DNA of 64,000 nt from Pirellulales bacterium (GTDB lineage: Bacteria > Planctomycetota > Planctomycetia > Pirellulales > Lacipirellulaceae): positions 1 to 64,000 of the forward strand of contig JAHBXQ010000006.1 in the NCBI GenBank assembly GCA_019636345.1. Reading direction: 5' to 3'. The position numbers were made by a program, and so were the translations under genes. Each line of letters starts with the position of its first letter. Positions within the stretch are counted from its first letter, which is position 1. The notes under the pieces were generated by a model. That model did not search any database. It had not been told where the DNA came from and saw only the letters and a program-made list of their open reading frames with translations. Positions 53,363 through 62,019 of the stretch are shown here, in pieces.

Positions 53363-55015
53363 ATGGCCGACTCATCGCCGTCGACGGCGTCGGAATTGAC
53401 GGCGGAGCTCGCTTCGCTGCCGACGGCGTTGCCGTTGCCGGCCGGCGCCGAGGTCGCTCGCACGCCCGCCCCGGCGCCGCCGCTTCCGCTCGGCGATGTC
53501 GCGGGGTCAGTTGCGAAGCCAATAGCGAAGCTCGAGGAGCTTTCCCTGGCGGCCGCGACCGGACGGGGGGCTTCGCCGACCGAAGGCGATCCGGACGACG
53601 ACTTGCCGGCGCTTCCCGGCGGGGCCGATTTGGTGCGCGAAGCGCCGGCGTGGCTTGCCAGCGCGGTCGTTCACATGTTGCTGATGATCATTCTGGGATT
53701 GATCGCCATCGGCCAGCCGATCGTCGAGCGGTTTACGCTGACCTTGGGGCCGGAGCAGGCGGGCGAGGATTTGCTGGCGGGCGATTTGGACATGCCGATG
53801 GACTTCGACGCGGCGTCGCTCGACGACGCGGGAGGCTTCGAGCCGCAACCGATCGCCGTGGCCGAGGCGGCCGATTTGACGTCGACCTTGCCCGTGCCGA
53901 CCGCCGCGTTGGGAGCGGCCAGCGCCGCGGCGACCGAGCCGATCCAAGCGGCGCTCAGCGGGCGCGAGGCGGGGATGAAGGAGGGGCTGCTGAAGGCCTA
54001 CGGCGGCACCGCGGGAACGCAATTGGCCGTCGAGGAGGCGTTGCGGTGGCTCGCCCGCAACCAGCAGAAGACGGGGCTGTGGCATCTCGACGGGCCGTAC
54101 GCCGACGGGACCGGGCCGAACAATCGCGACGCGGCGACGGCGCTGGCGCTGATCGCCTTTCAAGGAAACGGCCACACGCCCGCGGGCGATTCCAACGACC
54201 CGTACACGCGCCTGACCGGCAAGGCGTGGAAGGCGCTGCTCGCGCGCCAGGACGAACAGGGGAACTTCTTCCAGGAGGGGAGCTCCCACGGGCGGTTGTA
54301 CACGCAAGCGATGTGCACGATCGCGCTGTGCGAGTTGTACGGAATGACGCGCGACTCGATCTATCGCGAGCAGGCCGAGCGGGCCGTCAACTACTGCGTG
54401 AAGATCCAATCGTCCGAGGGGGGGTGGCGGTATTTCCCCGGCGAGGATTCCGACCTGTCGGTCACCGGGTGGTTCGTCATCGCTCTGCAAAGCGCGCGGA
54501 TGGCGGGGCTCGACGTGCCGCCGGAAACGTTTCAGCGGGTGAGCCGGTTTCTTGATTCGGTGTCGCACGACGGCGGGGCCCAGTATGCGTACGTCCGCGG
54601 TCAGGGGAAGAAACTGAGCATGACGGCCGAGGGGCTGCTTTGCCGGCAGTACCTGGGGTGGACGCACGACAGCGCGCCGCTGAACCGCGGGGTCGAGGTG
54701 CTGACGCAGAACTTGCCGAGTTGGAGCCCCAAGCAGGGCCTGCGCGACAGCTACTACTGGTATTACGCCGCCCAGGCGTGCCACCACATGGAAGGGGAAC
54801 CGTGGCGCAAGTGGAACGCCGTGATGCGCGTCGTGCTGCCCGAGCACCAGGTGAAGGAAGGTCGCGAGCGGGGGAGCTGGGACCCGCAAGGGGACGAGTG
54901 GGGCTCGCGCGGCGGGGGGCGGTTGCTGGTGACGTGTCTCCACACCTTCATGCTGGAGGTTTATTACCGGCACTTGCCGATCTATCAGCTTAAGTTGCTG
55001 CGCTCCGCGGGCTGA
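53363..55015 (+). CDS. Prenyltransferase/squalene-oxidase repeat protein, membrane-anchored
   Basis: 550 aa (ATG 53363; a GTG at 53336 is possible). The N-terminal third is Ala/Pro-rich with one membrane segment (about 103-123, 'WLASAVVHMLLMIILGLIAIG'). The C-terminal 330 residues form an alpha-alpha toroid of prenyltransferase repeats: 'AVEEALRWLARNQQKTGLWHL', 'SSEGGWRYFPGEDSDLSVTGW' and 'SYYWYYAAQACHHM'. The DXDD motif of true squalene-hopene cyclases was not seen, so a binding or scaffold role is likelier than cyclisation. A common planctomycete family. It converges with the next gene, 161 bp away. Confidence 0.85.
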   Translation: MADSSPSTASELTAELASLPTALPLPAGAEVARTPAPAPPLPLGDVAGSVAKPIAKLEELSLAAATGRGASPTEGDPDDDLPALPGGADLVREAPAWLASAVVHMLLMIILGLIAIGQPIVERFTLTLGPEQAGEDLLAGDLDMPMDFDAASLDDAGGFEPQPIAVAEAADLTSTLPVPTAALGAASAAATEPIQAALSGREAGMKEGLLKAYGGTAGTQLAVEEALRWLARNQQKTGLWHLDGPYADGTGPNNRDAATALALIAFQGNGHTPAGDSNDPYTRLTGKAWKALLARQDEQGNFFQEGSSHGRLYTQAMCTIALCELYGMTRDSIYREQAERAVNYCVKIQSSEGGWRYFPGEDSDLSVTGWFVIALQSARMAGLDVPPETFQRVSRFLDSVSHDGGAQYAYVRGQGKKLSMTAEGLLCRQYLGWTHDSAPLNRGVEVLTQNLPSWSPKQGLRDSYYWYYAAQACHHMEGEPWRKWNAVMRVVLPEHQVKEGRERGSWDPQGDEWGSRGGGRLLVTCLHTFMLEVYYRHLPIYQLKLLRSAG

Positions 55016-55175
55016 CGCCTCGCGGCTCGGGGGGGAGGAAGGAAGAGGTCGCTGCGGGGCGACAGACGACCTTTCTTGCCAGATGAGCGCCAGCGCCGCG
55101 GCAGGGGGAGCGCGGCGCAGACGGCCTTGATCTGCCGGGGCTTGTCGGCGGATTCGCAAGTTCGGTCGTGCTTGC

Positions 55176-56630
55176 TCAGAACTCCGTGTCGTATTTTTTC
55201 GTCAGCGTCCGACGGATGTCGGCGGTGGCGTTGTCGATGAGATTCCATCCCTGGACGCGGGTGTCGGAGGCGACGGCCATTTCTTCCTTGCGGGCTTGCG
55301 AGCGTTCCGCGGCGCGGGTGTACGCGTCGTCGCCGTAGTAGTAGCCGTCGTAGTACCCCCCTCCCCCGCCCCCTTCGGTCGCCCGGACGCCGTAGCGGAT
55401 GCCCGCTTCGCGTTTCGAGAGGCCCATGATCCGCAACGTCTCGGCCAGCTTGTCGCCGTAGTCGAGCAGCACCTCGTCGACGTGCAGCACGGGCAACTCG
55501 TCGATGCGACGGGCGTAGCGTTCCATCCAGGCGGACGTGGCCTTCGTGTCCTTGAGCCCTTTGCGGAGGTCGTCCAACAGGACCTGCGTCGATTTGAAGT
55601 AGGCGAGCGAGCTCTCGCGGACCTGGCTCTCTGAGGGCGTGCCGGCGGTCTCCGTCCCGCCGTCGCCGGACTGCAGGTCGGCGGTCGGAAGTTCGATGAC
55701 GCTGAAAATGCGGCGCATGGCGTCGGGCGACAAATCTCCCTGTAGGCGAATCGAGCGGGTCGTCGTCGAAACGTCCCACTTGGCCAACTCGTCGGTCGAC
55801 ATCCCGAGGTTTCCCAAGGCTTGCAGGACGAGTTCCTGGGCGTGTTCGCGGACGGGGCTGAGATCATCGGCAAAATCGACCTGCAACTGGCCTTGGCAAT
55901 CCTCGCCGATGGCGATTCGCAGGACTGCCCCGCGGAGGCTCGTTATCGCGCTGGTCATGGCGGCGAGTTCCGATTGGTTCTTGGGCGCCCAGGCTGCGGC
56001 GGCGAGTCTCGACTCGACGTCGCGCGGCGTCATAACGTCTTGCAGGTCGATTGCCAGCAGCACTTGCACGCGGTTGTTCACCAGCGCGAGCGACGATTTC
56101 AGATAGTCGCCAAGGTCTGCCGACGCACCGGCGTCGACGCGGGCGAGCCAGCGGCCAAGGAACTGCCGATCGACGGGGCACAGCACGGCCAGGACGTTGT
56201 CGCCCAGATCGACGAACGCGGCGTCTTGCGGAGTGATTGCCGCAGTGCGGCCGCCGATTTCGTCGACATACCCTGCTTCGCTACGGGCGATGGCCCGGAT
56301 TCCGACCGGCTCGGCGAGTTCCATCAGGGCGACTTGCCACAGTCCCTTGAAGTCGGTGCTGGGCTGCAGGACGGCGCCCAAGGCCATCTTCTTCGCCTCC
56401 GGGGGGAGAAACACGGGCCGCTCGACGTAGGCGACCTCCAGCTTCTTGGACCAGCCGCCGGCCTGCGCCACGGGGGTTGCCAGGATCGCTTCGACGTCGA
56501 TCAGGACCAGGGCGTTGGCGGCCCCCGGAATCCGCGTCGCGAGCGACTCGAACGTTTCCGCGGCCGGACTGCGGCCGACGGCGAACCACGCGACGACCAA
56601 GGCGGCGAACTTCCCAGGAAGCCAATTCAT
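55176..56630 (-). CDS. Exported hypothetical protein
   Basis: 484 aa. Signal peptide MNWLPGKFAALVVAWFAVG ending near PAAE. No known domain. It has a mixed alpha/beta body with 'LVLIDVEAILATPVAQ', repeated acidic helices and, near the C-terminus, a flexible GGGGGGYYDGYYYGDDAY stretch followed by a charged helix. Start ATG 56630 has GGAG 9 bases upstream. The large antisense-like extension to 57857 lies opposite ppk2 and is not real. Planctomycete-specific; function unknown. The gene is divergent from ppk2, with a palindrome between them that may regulate either. Confidence 0.78.
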   Translation of the reverse strand: MNWLPGKFAALVVAWFAVGRSPAAETFESLATRIPGAANALVLIDVEAILATPVAQAGGWSKKLEVAYVERPVFLPPEAKKMALGAVLQPSTDFKGLWQVALMELAEPVGIRAIARSEAGYVDEIGGRTAAITPQDAAFVDLGDNVLAVLCPVDRQFLGRWLARVDAGASADLGDYLKSSLALVNNRVQVLLAIDLQDVMTPRDVESRLAAAAWAPKNQSELAAMTSAITSLRGAVLRIAIGEDCQGQLQVDFADDLSPVREHAQELVLQALGNLGMSTDELAKWDVSTTTRSIRLQGDLSPDAMRRIFSVIELPTADLQSGDGGTETAGTPSESQVRESSLAYFKSTQVLLDDLRKGLKDTKATSAWMERYARRIDELPVLHVDEVLLDYGDKLAETLRIMGLSKREAGIRYGVRATEGGGGGGYYDGYYYGDDAYTRAAERSQARKEEMAVASDTRVQGWNLIDNATADIRRTLTKKYDTEF

Positions 56631-56813
56631 GGCATGACGCTCCAAAACGCGAGAAGGACAAGTGAAGGCGAGCGTACAGGACGATCCGTCGTGCCGTGTC
56701 GGCCAGCGACTCTCGTAGCGGAGCCGCTGGCCTTGGAAGGCGAGGTTTGCAGCGACGACCGCCCGGTTTGGTTCGAGCCGGTCCCATTGGAAAGCGCCGC
56801 CATGACGCGGGGA

Positions 56814-56831
56814 ATTGGACGAAGGTCCAAT
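56814..56831. promoter_or_regulatory. Perfect ATTGGAC-GAAG-GTCCAAT dyad, candidate operator
   Basis: 7-bp perfect arms with a 4-bp centre, 142 bp before ATG of ppk2 and 184 bp before the divergent 56630 start. 15 of 18 bases match the site at 60237-60254. The GGAC-N4-GTCC core has the same half-site spacing as the DosR box. Confidence 0.55.
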
Positions 56832-56972
56832 GCTGCTGCTTTCGGCGACTCGTAGGCTCAAGTTCGGCGACAAGCCGTTCGCGTTCGCGACTGAAGGGGC
56901 GCGTTCTCTTCGAACCAATTGACCGACTCCGGCGACGCGGGCGGTGGCGCTCGCCGGCCCGAGGAGATGGGC

Positions 56973-57878
56973 ATGATTCAGGCAGAGATTCTCGCTCGGC
57001 TTCGCGTCGCCCCCGGCAGCAAGGTGAGTCTGAAAGACTACGATCCGGGTTGGGCTCAGACGAAGGAAATGAAGGCGTTGGGAAAGACCGCCGTCAAGGA
57101 GCGGGCCCAGGCGATCCTTGACCAGAATCTGGCCGATCTGGCCGCCGCCCAGGAACTGCTGTACGCGGACGATCGCTATGCCGTTCTGTTGGTCTTTCAG
57201 GCGATGGACGCCGCCGGCAAGGACGGCACGATCAAGCACGTCATGTCGGGGATCAACCCGCAGGGGTGTCAGGTCTTCAGTTTCAAGCAGCCGTCGGCCG
57301 AGGAACTCGACCACAACTTCCTGTGGCGATACGCCAAGGCGGCGCCGGAGCGGGGACGGATCGGAATTTTCAACCGGTCCTACTACGAAGACGTCCTGGT
57401 GGTACGGGTCCATCCCGAGTTGCTGGCGCGGCAGAAGCTGGCGGTCGGCGTCGGCAAGAAGCGATTTTGGAAGGATCGGTACGAAGACATCAATGCCTTT
57501 GAGCGTCACCTGACGCGAAACGGCACGGTGGTGCTCAAGTTTTTTCTGCACGTCTCCAAAGAGGAGCAGCGGAAGCGTTTTCTCGATCGCCTCGACCGAC
57601 CGGAGAAGAACTGGAAGTTCTCGTCGGCCGACTTGGCGGAGCGCGGCCATTGGGACGAATACATGCGCGCCTATGAGGACGCGCTCAGCGCCACCAGCAC
57701 GGACTGGGCCCCTTGGTACGTTGTCCCGGGCGACCAGAAATGGATTACCCGGGTCGTCGTGGCGGACGTGCTTACGACAGCCATCCGCGGGCTGGAGCTG
57801 CGGTTCCCCGAGCTGAGCGCCGAGCAGCGCGCTGCGCTGAAGCAGGCCCGCGACCAATTGACGAGCGAACAGCGGTGA
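56973..57878 (+). CDS. ppk2: Polyphosphate kinase 2 family protein
   Basis: 301 aa. Walker A QAMDAAGKDGTI and Walker B-like 'IGIFNRSYYEDVLVVRVHP', with 'HVMSGINPQGCQVFSFKQPS' and 'EKNWKFSSADLAERGHWD', are strong PPK2 landmarks. The overall pattern resembles the polyphosphate:nucleotide phosphotransferase group (class III-like). It phosphorylates nucleoside mono- or diphosphates with polyphosphate. GAGGAG lies 6 bases before ATG 56973; TTG 56919 and ATG 56967 are alternatives. The upstream dyad at 56814 suggests control by a nearby response regulator. Substrate class is not certain. Confidence 0.92.
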   Translation: MIQAEILARLRVAPGSKVSLKDYDPGWAQTKEMKALGKTAVKERAQAILDQNLADLAAAQELLYADDRYAVLLVFQAMDAAGKDGTIKHVMSGINPQGCQVFSFKQPSAEELDHNFLWRYAKAAPERGRIGIFNRSYYEDVLVVRVHPELLARQKLAVGVGKKRFWKDRYEDINAFERHLTRNGTVVLKFFLHVSKEEQRKRFLDRLDRPEKNWKFSSADLAERGHWDEYMRAYEDALSATSTDWAPWYVVPGDQKWITRVVVADVLTTAIRGLELRFPELSAEQRAALKQARDQLTSEQR

Positions 57879-58218
57879 TCGCCGCGCGAGCCGGGAGGCC
57901 GGTCTCGCAGCAGTGCGAGTCGCAGGCGGATCGCGATTGCGGGACTGGAGTTTTAGTTCCCTTCGATTTGCGGAAATTCCGTCTCGACGCGCGGGAGTTC
58001 TAGGAATCTTTGCGCCTGGGGCATAAACTGGGCAAGCAGGGGGCTGTTGGCGCGGAGCGGCGGCGCGTTACCGATGCACTTGCCGCTGCGACTCCCCGCC
58101 GCTTACGCTCGAACTTGTCGTTTGCGCAGCGCTTGCTTCGCCTGGAGTCTTTGCGAGAGGTTGGGGCGACGCGCCCGAGGCAGCGCGTATCGACTCGCCG
58201 GTCCAGAATCCGCACACG
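57879..58218. other. Intergenic region before the histidine kinase gene
   Basis: 340 bp between ppk2 and the kinase gene, both on plus. No strong hairpin, RNA or ATTGGAC-type dyad was found here. The kinase start has no clear ribosome-binding site. Confidence 0.4.
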
Positions 58219-59565
58219 ATGATGCGCCCCCTTGATTCCGTCGACGGCGATTCTGTTTCCGCTTCGACGGCGGGACCTCCCCGAGCGATTGCCGGCGAGA
58301 TCGGCGATTCGCTTGACGAGCGTGCACGCTTCGAGCAATTGCTGATTGAGCTTACGGCGACCTTCATCAACCTGCCGTCGCACGAGATCGACGATCAAAT
58401 CGAGACGGCATTGCGGCGGCTGGGCGAGTTTCTGGGCGTGGGCCGCAGCAGTTTCGCCGAGTTTTCCCCCGACAAGCTGGATATGGTCGTCACGCACTGC
58501 TACGTGGCGCCGGGGGTCGAGCCGTTTCCTCTGGTGATCGTCGAAGAGCGCCTCCCCTGGTACGCTCGCCAGATCCGCGCCGGTCGCGTGCTGCGATTCC
58601 AGCGGCTGCCGGACGAACTCCCGCCGGAGGCGACGGCGGAACGCGACTACTGCGTGCAAAACGGTCTCAAGTCAAATCTGGCCATCCCGTTGAGCGTCAA
58701 CGGTTCGTTGCGTTGCGTCGTCACGTTCTCGACCTTCGGCGCCTATCGCGACTGGCCTGACGAGTTGGTGGAACGGCTGCGGTTGATCGGCGACGTGTTC
58801 GCCGGCGCGCTGCAGCGCCGCAACGCGGATCAGCGTTTGCTGCAACTGCACGAGCAACTGACGCGACTCGGCCGGGCGAAGTTGCTGGGCGAGCTCGCCG
58901 CGTCGATCGCGCACGAAATCACCCAGCCGCTCTGCGCGATCGTCAGCAATGCGCAGGCCGGGTTGCGGATGATCGCCAAAGATCCGCCGGACCTCGCGGA
59001 GATTCGCGCCGCTCTGGGCGACATCGCCGCCGACAGCCGGCGGGCCAACGAGATTGTCAAACGGATTCGCAACATGCTGCAAAGCCGCCCACTTCAGCGG
59101 ACGGCTTTCGACTTCCCTCAGGCAGTGTGCGAGGTGGTCGAGCTGTTGCGAGATCGGCTTCGGCGCCACGACATCGACTTGGCGCTGGCGCTCGATCCGC
59201 AGTTGCCCCACGCATACGGCGATCGGGTTCAGTTGCAGCAGGTCTTGTTGAATTTGGCCCTCAACGCCGTCGAGGCGATGCAGGACCACAAACCGGACGC
59301 CAAGGAGTTGGAGATCAGCGCGGCGCCGCTTCCGGAAGGGGGCGTCCGCATCGCGATTCAGGACTCGGGCCCCGGCGTGGCGGGCACGGACCTCGGTCAG
59401 ATCTTCGATCCGTTCTACACGACCAAATCGGGGGGGCTGGGGATGGGGCTTGCGATCTGTCGGACGATCGTCGAGGCCCACGGCGGTCGGCTTTGGCTGG
59501 AAGCGAACGCTTCGCGCGGGGCCCGATTTGTGTTGACGATCCCCGCCGCGGAGGCTTCCCCATGA
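58219..59565 (+). CDS. Soluble GAF-domain sensor histidine kinase
   Basis: 448 aa, no membrane segment. GAF domain at about 35-200 (helix 'EIDDQIETALRRLGEFL', then beta strands), HisKA with SIAHEITQPLCAIVSNAQ (His 232), and HATPase with 'NLALNAVEAMQDH', DSGPGVAG, 'FDPFYTTKSGGLGMGLAICR'. It senses a small molecule or gas in the cytosol and phosphorylates a regulator. Its stop overlaps the next gene (ATGA 59562-59565), so kinase and regulator are translationally coupled. The HEITQPL box is of the type seen in FixL-, DctB-like kinases. The signal is unknown. Confidence 0.93.
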   Translation: MMRPLDSVDGDSVSASTAGPPRAIAGEIGDSLDERARFEQLLIELTATFINLPSHEIDDQIETALRRLGEFLGVGRSSFAEFSPDKLDMVVTHCYVAPGVEPFPLVIVEERLPWYARQIRAGRVLRFQRLPDELPPEATAERDYCVQNGLKSNLAIPLSVNGSLRCVVTFSTFGAYRDWPDELVERLRLIGDVFAGALQRRNADQRLLQLHEQLTRLGRAKLLGELAASIAHEITQPLCAIVSNAQAGLRMIAKDPPDLAEIRAALGDIAADSRRANEIVKRIRNMLQSRPLQRTAFDFPQAVCEVVELLRDRLRRHDIDLALALDPQLPHAYGDRVQLQQVLLNLALNAVEAMQDHKPDAKELEISAAPLPEGGVRIAIQDSGPGVAGTDLGQIFDPFYTTKSGGLGMGLAICRTIVEAHGGRLWLEANASRGARFVLTIPAAEASP

Positions 59566-60206
59566 CGGCCCCGGTTTCGTGGGTGTTCGTCCTTGACGAC
59601 GATCCCTCGGTCCGCAAGTCGTTGGAGCGACTGTTCCGCGCCGCCGACCTGCAGGTGAGGTGCTTTGCCTCGTCGCACGAGTTTAGGGCGTTCTCCCGAC
59701 CCGATGTCCCGTGTTGCTTGGTGCTGGACGAGCGGATGCCCGACGTCGCTGGGACAGAGCTGCAGCGGATGCTCGAGGAGGAGGGCGTCGCGCTGCCGAT
59801 AATTTTCATTACGGGGTACGGCGACGTGCCCACCAGCGTCCGTGCCATGAAGGCGGGCGCCGTCGATTTTCTCACCAAGCCGTTTGAGGACGAGGTTTTG
59901 CTGGCCGCTGTCCGGCAGGCCTTGGAGCAGGAGACGCGACGCCAAGCGGCTCGGGGCGACGTCCCCGCCCTGCGACAACGGTTTGCGACGCTCTCGCCGC
60001 GCGAACAAGACGTGCTGGCGCACGTCGTCGGGGGGCTGCTCAACAAGCAAATCGCCCATCGCCTGAAAGTGACCGAGAAGACGATCAAGGTTCATCGGGG
60101 ACAAGTGATGCGCAAAATGGGCGCCGGTTCGCTGGCCGAGCTGGTGCGAATGGCGCAGAAACTGGGGATCGAGGGCCCGTGCGAGCGCTCGCCGGACGTC
60201 CCGTAG
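59562..60206 (+). CDS. FixJ/NarL-type response regulator
   Basis: 214 aa. Receiver domain with acidic DDD (12-14), phospho-Asp 56 in CLVLDERMP, Thr in FITGYGD and Lys in LTKPFED. A LuxR-type HTH follows at about 145-205 ('SPREQDVLAHVVGGLLNKQI', 'VTEKTIKVHRGQVMRKMGA'). Translationally coupled to the kinase. It is the natural candidate to bind the GGAC-N4-GTCC dyads at 56814 and 60237. It ends 152 bp before the receiver-only gene. Confidence 0.94.
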   Translation: MTAPVSWVFVLDDDPSVRKSLERLFRAADLQVRCFASSHEFRAFSRPDVPCCLVLDERMPDVAGTELQRMLEEEGVALPIIFITGYGDVPTSVRAMKAGAVDFLTKPFEDEVLLAAVRQALEQETRRQAARGDVPALRQRFATLSPREQDVLAHVVGGLLNKQIAHRLKVTEKTIKVHRGQVMRKMGAGSLAELVRMAQKLGIEGPCERSPDVP

Positions 60207-60235
60207 GGGGCGACGGCTCGGCTGATCCCCTTCTC

Positions 60236-60265
60236 AATTGGACCAAAGGCCAATTCCTTTGGTCC
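60236..60265. promoter_or_regulatory. Overlapping dyads with ATTGGACC core, candidate operator
   Basis: 60237-60254 is ATTGGACCAAAGGCCAAT, 15 of 18 bases identical to 56814-56831. It overlaps a perfect hairpin GGACCAAAGG-CCAATT-CCTTTGGTCC (60240-60265). It lies about 100 bp before the receiver gene start. The hairpin alone could also be a terminator of the regulator gene, though no T run follows. Confidence 0.55.
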
Positions 60266-60358
60266 CGCGAGACCGTCTAGGCTTGCCGTCACGGGCTGCC
60301 GCGCCGCCTCTCGGCGTCGGGGCGAAGCCCGGCGTCAGGTCAGGCGAGCGGATTCCCC

Positions 60359-60733
60359 GTGCCTGTTGCGAAGGTCTTCATCGTGGACGACGACGCCTCG
60401 GTTCGCCAGGCGCTCGACCGTCTGCTGCGCTCGGCCGGGATGTCGGTCCGGACGTTCGCCGGCTCTGGCGAGTTGTTGGCGACGATGACGGCTCCCCCCG
60501 ATTGCCTGATTTTGGACGTGCGTATGCCGGGCATGACGGGACCGCAGCTCCAGGAGCGACTTTGGGCGGAATCGCTCCATGTGCCGATCGTGTTCATCAC
60601 GGCGCACGACGAGGCGTTGCCAGTCGCCAACGCCGCTTCTCCCGAGACGATCGCGTTTCTTCACAAGCCGTTTGAAGACCACGCCCTGCTGGACGCCGTC
60701 CAGCGGGGCGTGGCGCTCCGGAGTGCGCCATGA
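60359..60733 (+). CDS. Receiver-only response regulator
   Basis: 124 aa from GTG 60359: a single receiver domain with DDD (10-12), phospho-Asp 53 in CLILDVRMPG, 'VPIVFITAHDE' and 'FLHKPFEDHALL' (the conserved Lys). It has no output domain. Such proteins pass phosphate on or titrate a kinase. Its stop overlaps the next start (60730-60733, ATGA), so it is made together with the RND adaptor. Similarity of its receiver to the one at 59562 (DRLLRSAG and LERLFRAAD) suggests the same kinase. Confidence 0.9.
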   Translation: MPVAKVFIVDDDASVRQALDRLLRSAGMSVRTFAGSGELLATMTAPPDCLILDVRMPGMTGPQLQERLWAESLHVPIVFITAHDEALPVANAASPETIAFLHKPFEDHALLDAVQRGVALRSAP

Positions 60734-62019
60734 CTTTGCTTCGGCTGCCTTGCGTCGTCGCTCGCTGTCGCGTCCTCGCGACCATCCTCGGCGTGTGCGG
60801 GTTTGCGTCGGGCTGTCGCGAGGAGATCGTCGAGCCACTCCCGCCGCGGCCGGTTCGCGCGATCCAGATCGCGGACGCCCCCGCCTTGACCAGCCGCACG
60901 TTTCCCGGCACGGCCGAGGCGGTCGACGCCGTCGAGTTGTCGTTTCGCGTCAGCGGTCCGCTGATCGCATTCCCGGCCAATGAACTCGGCAAACAGGTCG
61001 CGCCAGGGGACCTGCTCGCGCAGATCGACCCCCGCGACTATGAGGTTCGGGTTCGCGACGCACGGGCGGCCCTTGCCAAAGCGACGTCCGAGATGGACGC
61101 GATGCGCAAGGCCCGACCGGAGGATATCGTCAAACTTCAGGCCGAAGTCGATCGTGCGGCGGCTGCGGCGGAATATGCCCGGGCCGAACACAACCGGAAC
61201 CTGATTTTACGTCAGTCGAATGCCGTTTCGATTTCCGAAACGGAGCTGTCCGGGGCTCGCGCGAAGCTGGCCGACGCCGAACTCGTGCAGGCGACAGAGT
61301 CCTTGCGAATCGGTCAAGAGGGAGCCCGCCCGGAAGACATCGCCGCCAAGCAGTCGCAGATCGATTCGTTGCAGGCGACGCTCGACAGCGCGCAGGACGA
61401 ACTGTCCTACACCCGGCTGACGGCGCCGTTCGGCGGGTCGGTTGCGGCGGTCTACGTCGACAACTTTCAAGTCGTTCGAACCAAGCAGCCCGTCCTGCGG
61501 CTCGTGAACACGGCGGAATTGGAGATCCGCATCGACGTCCCGGAGCAACTCATCGCCTTGGTGCCCTTGGTCGACGAAACGTTCGTCACAATTCAGGCCT
61601 ATCCTGACCAGGCGCTTCCCGCGCGGATCGCCGAGATCGGGACCGAAGCTTCAGCGACGACCCGCACGTATCCTGTGAAACTGCGGTTCACGGCCCCGCC
61701 GGGGATCGACGTGCGACCTGGCATGACCGGCACGGTCAGCGGGCGCCGCACGACGGCAGTCGCCGACGAAACGACGGGCCATGTTGTTCCGGTTTCGGCG
61801 GTGCTCGACCGAGACTCCCGACGCAGCGTCTGGGTGTTCGATCCTGCGGCCAAGGTCGTGCGAGAACGGGACGTGACGATCCTGGGAACGACGCCGTTCG
61901 GCGTCAACGTGACAGGCGTCGAGATTGGCGACTGGGTCGTCACCGCCGGGGCGCACTATCTGACGGAGGGCCAGCAAGTCCGGCTCCTGGGGCCAGCAAC
62001 GAAGGAAGCGGCGCCATGA
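60730..62019 (+). CDS. RND efflux periplasmic adaptor lipoprotein
   Basis: 429 aa. The signal ends GFASGC with Cys 29, a lipobox, anchoring it to a membrane. Membrane-fusion domains: 'SFRVSGPLIAFPANELG' (barrel-sandwich hybrid start), a long coiled-coil hairpin (about 110-225, Glu/Ala/Arg rich), 'LTAPFGGSVAAVYVDNF' and a beta barrel. It connects an inner-membrane pump to an outer-membrane channel. Overlaps the pump gene by ATGA (62016-62019). No TolC-like gene is in the window; the channel may lie elsewhere. Confidence 0.92.
   Translation: MTLLRLPCVVARCRVLATILGVCGFASGCREEIVEPLPPRPVRAIQIADAPALTSRTFPGTAEAVDAVELSFRVSGPLIAFPANELGKQVAPGDLLAQIDPRDYEVRVRDARAALAKATSEMDAMRKARPEDIVKLQAEVDRAAAAAEYARAEHNRNLILRQSNAVSISETELSGARAKLADAELVQATESLRIGQEGARPEDIAAKQSQIDSLQATLDSAQDELSYTRLTAPFGGSVAAVYVDNFQVVRTKQPVLRLVNTAELEIRIDVPEQLIALVPLVDETFVTIQAYPDQALPARIAEIGTEASATTRTYPVKLRFTAPPGIDVRPGMTGTVSGRRTTAVADETTGHVVPVSAVLDRDSRRSVWVFDPAAKVVRERDVTILGTTPFGVNVTGVEIGDWVVTAGAHYLTEGQQVRLLGPATKEAAP

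Noticed and set aside
56631..57857. Minus-strand extension of the 55176-56630 gene opposite ppk2
   Set aside because: It lies over ppk2 and has no signal peptide or domain; a normal signal peptide starts at 56630.
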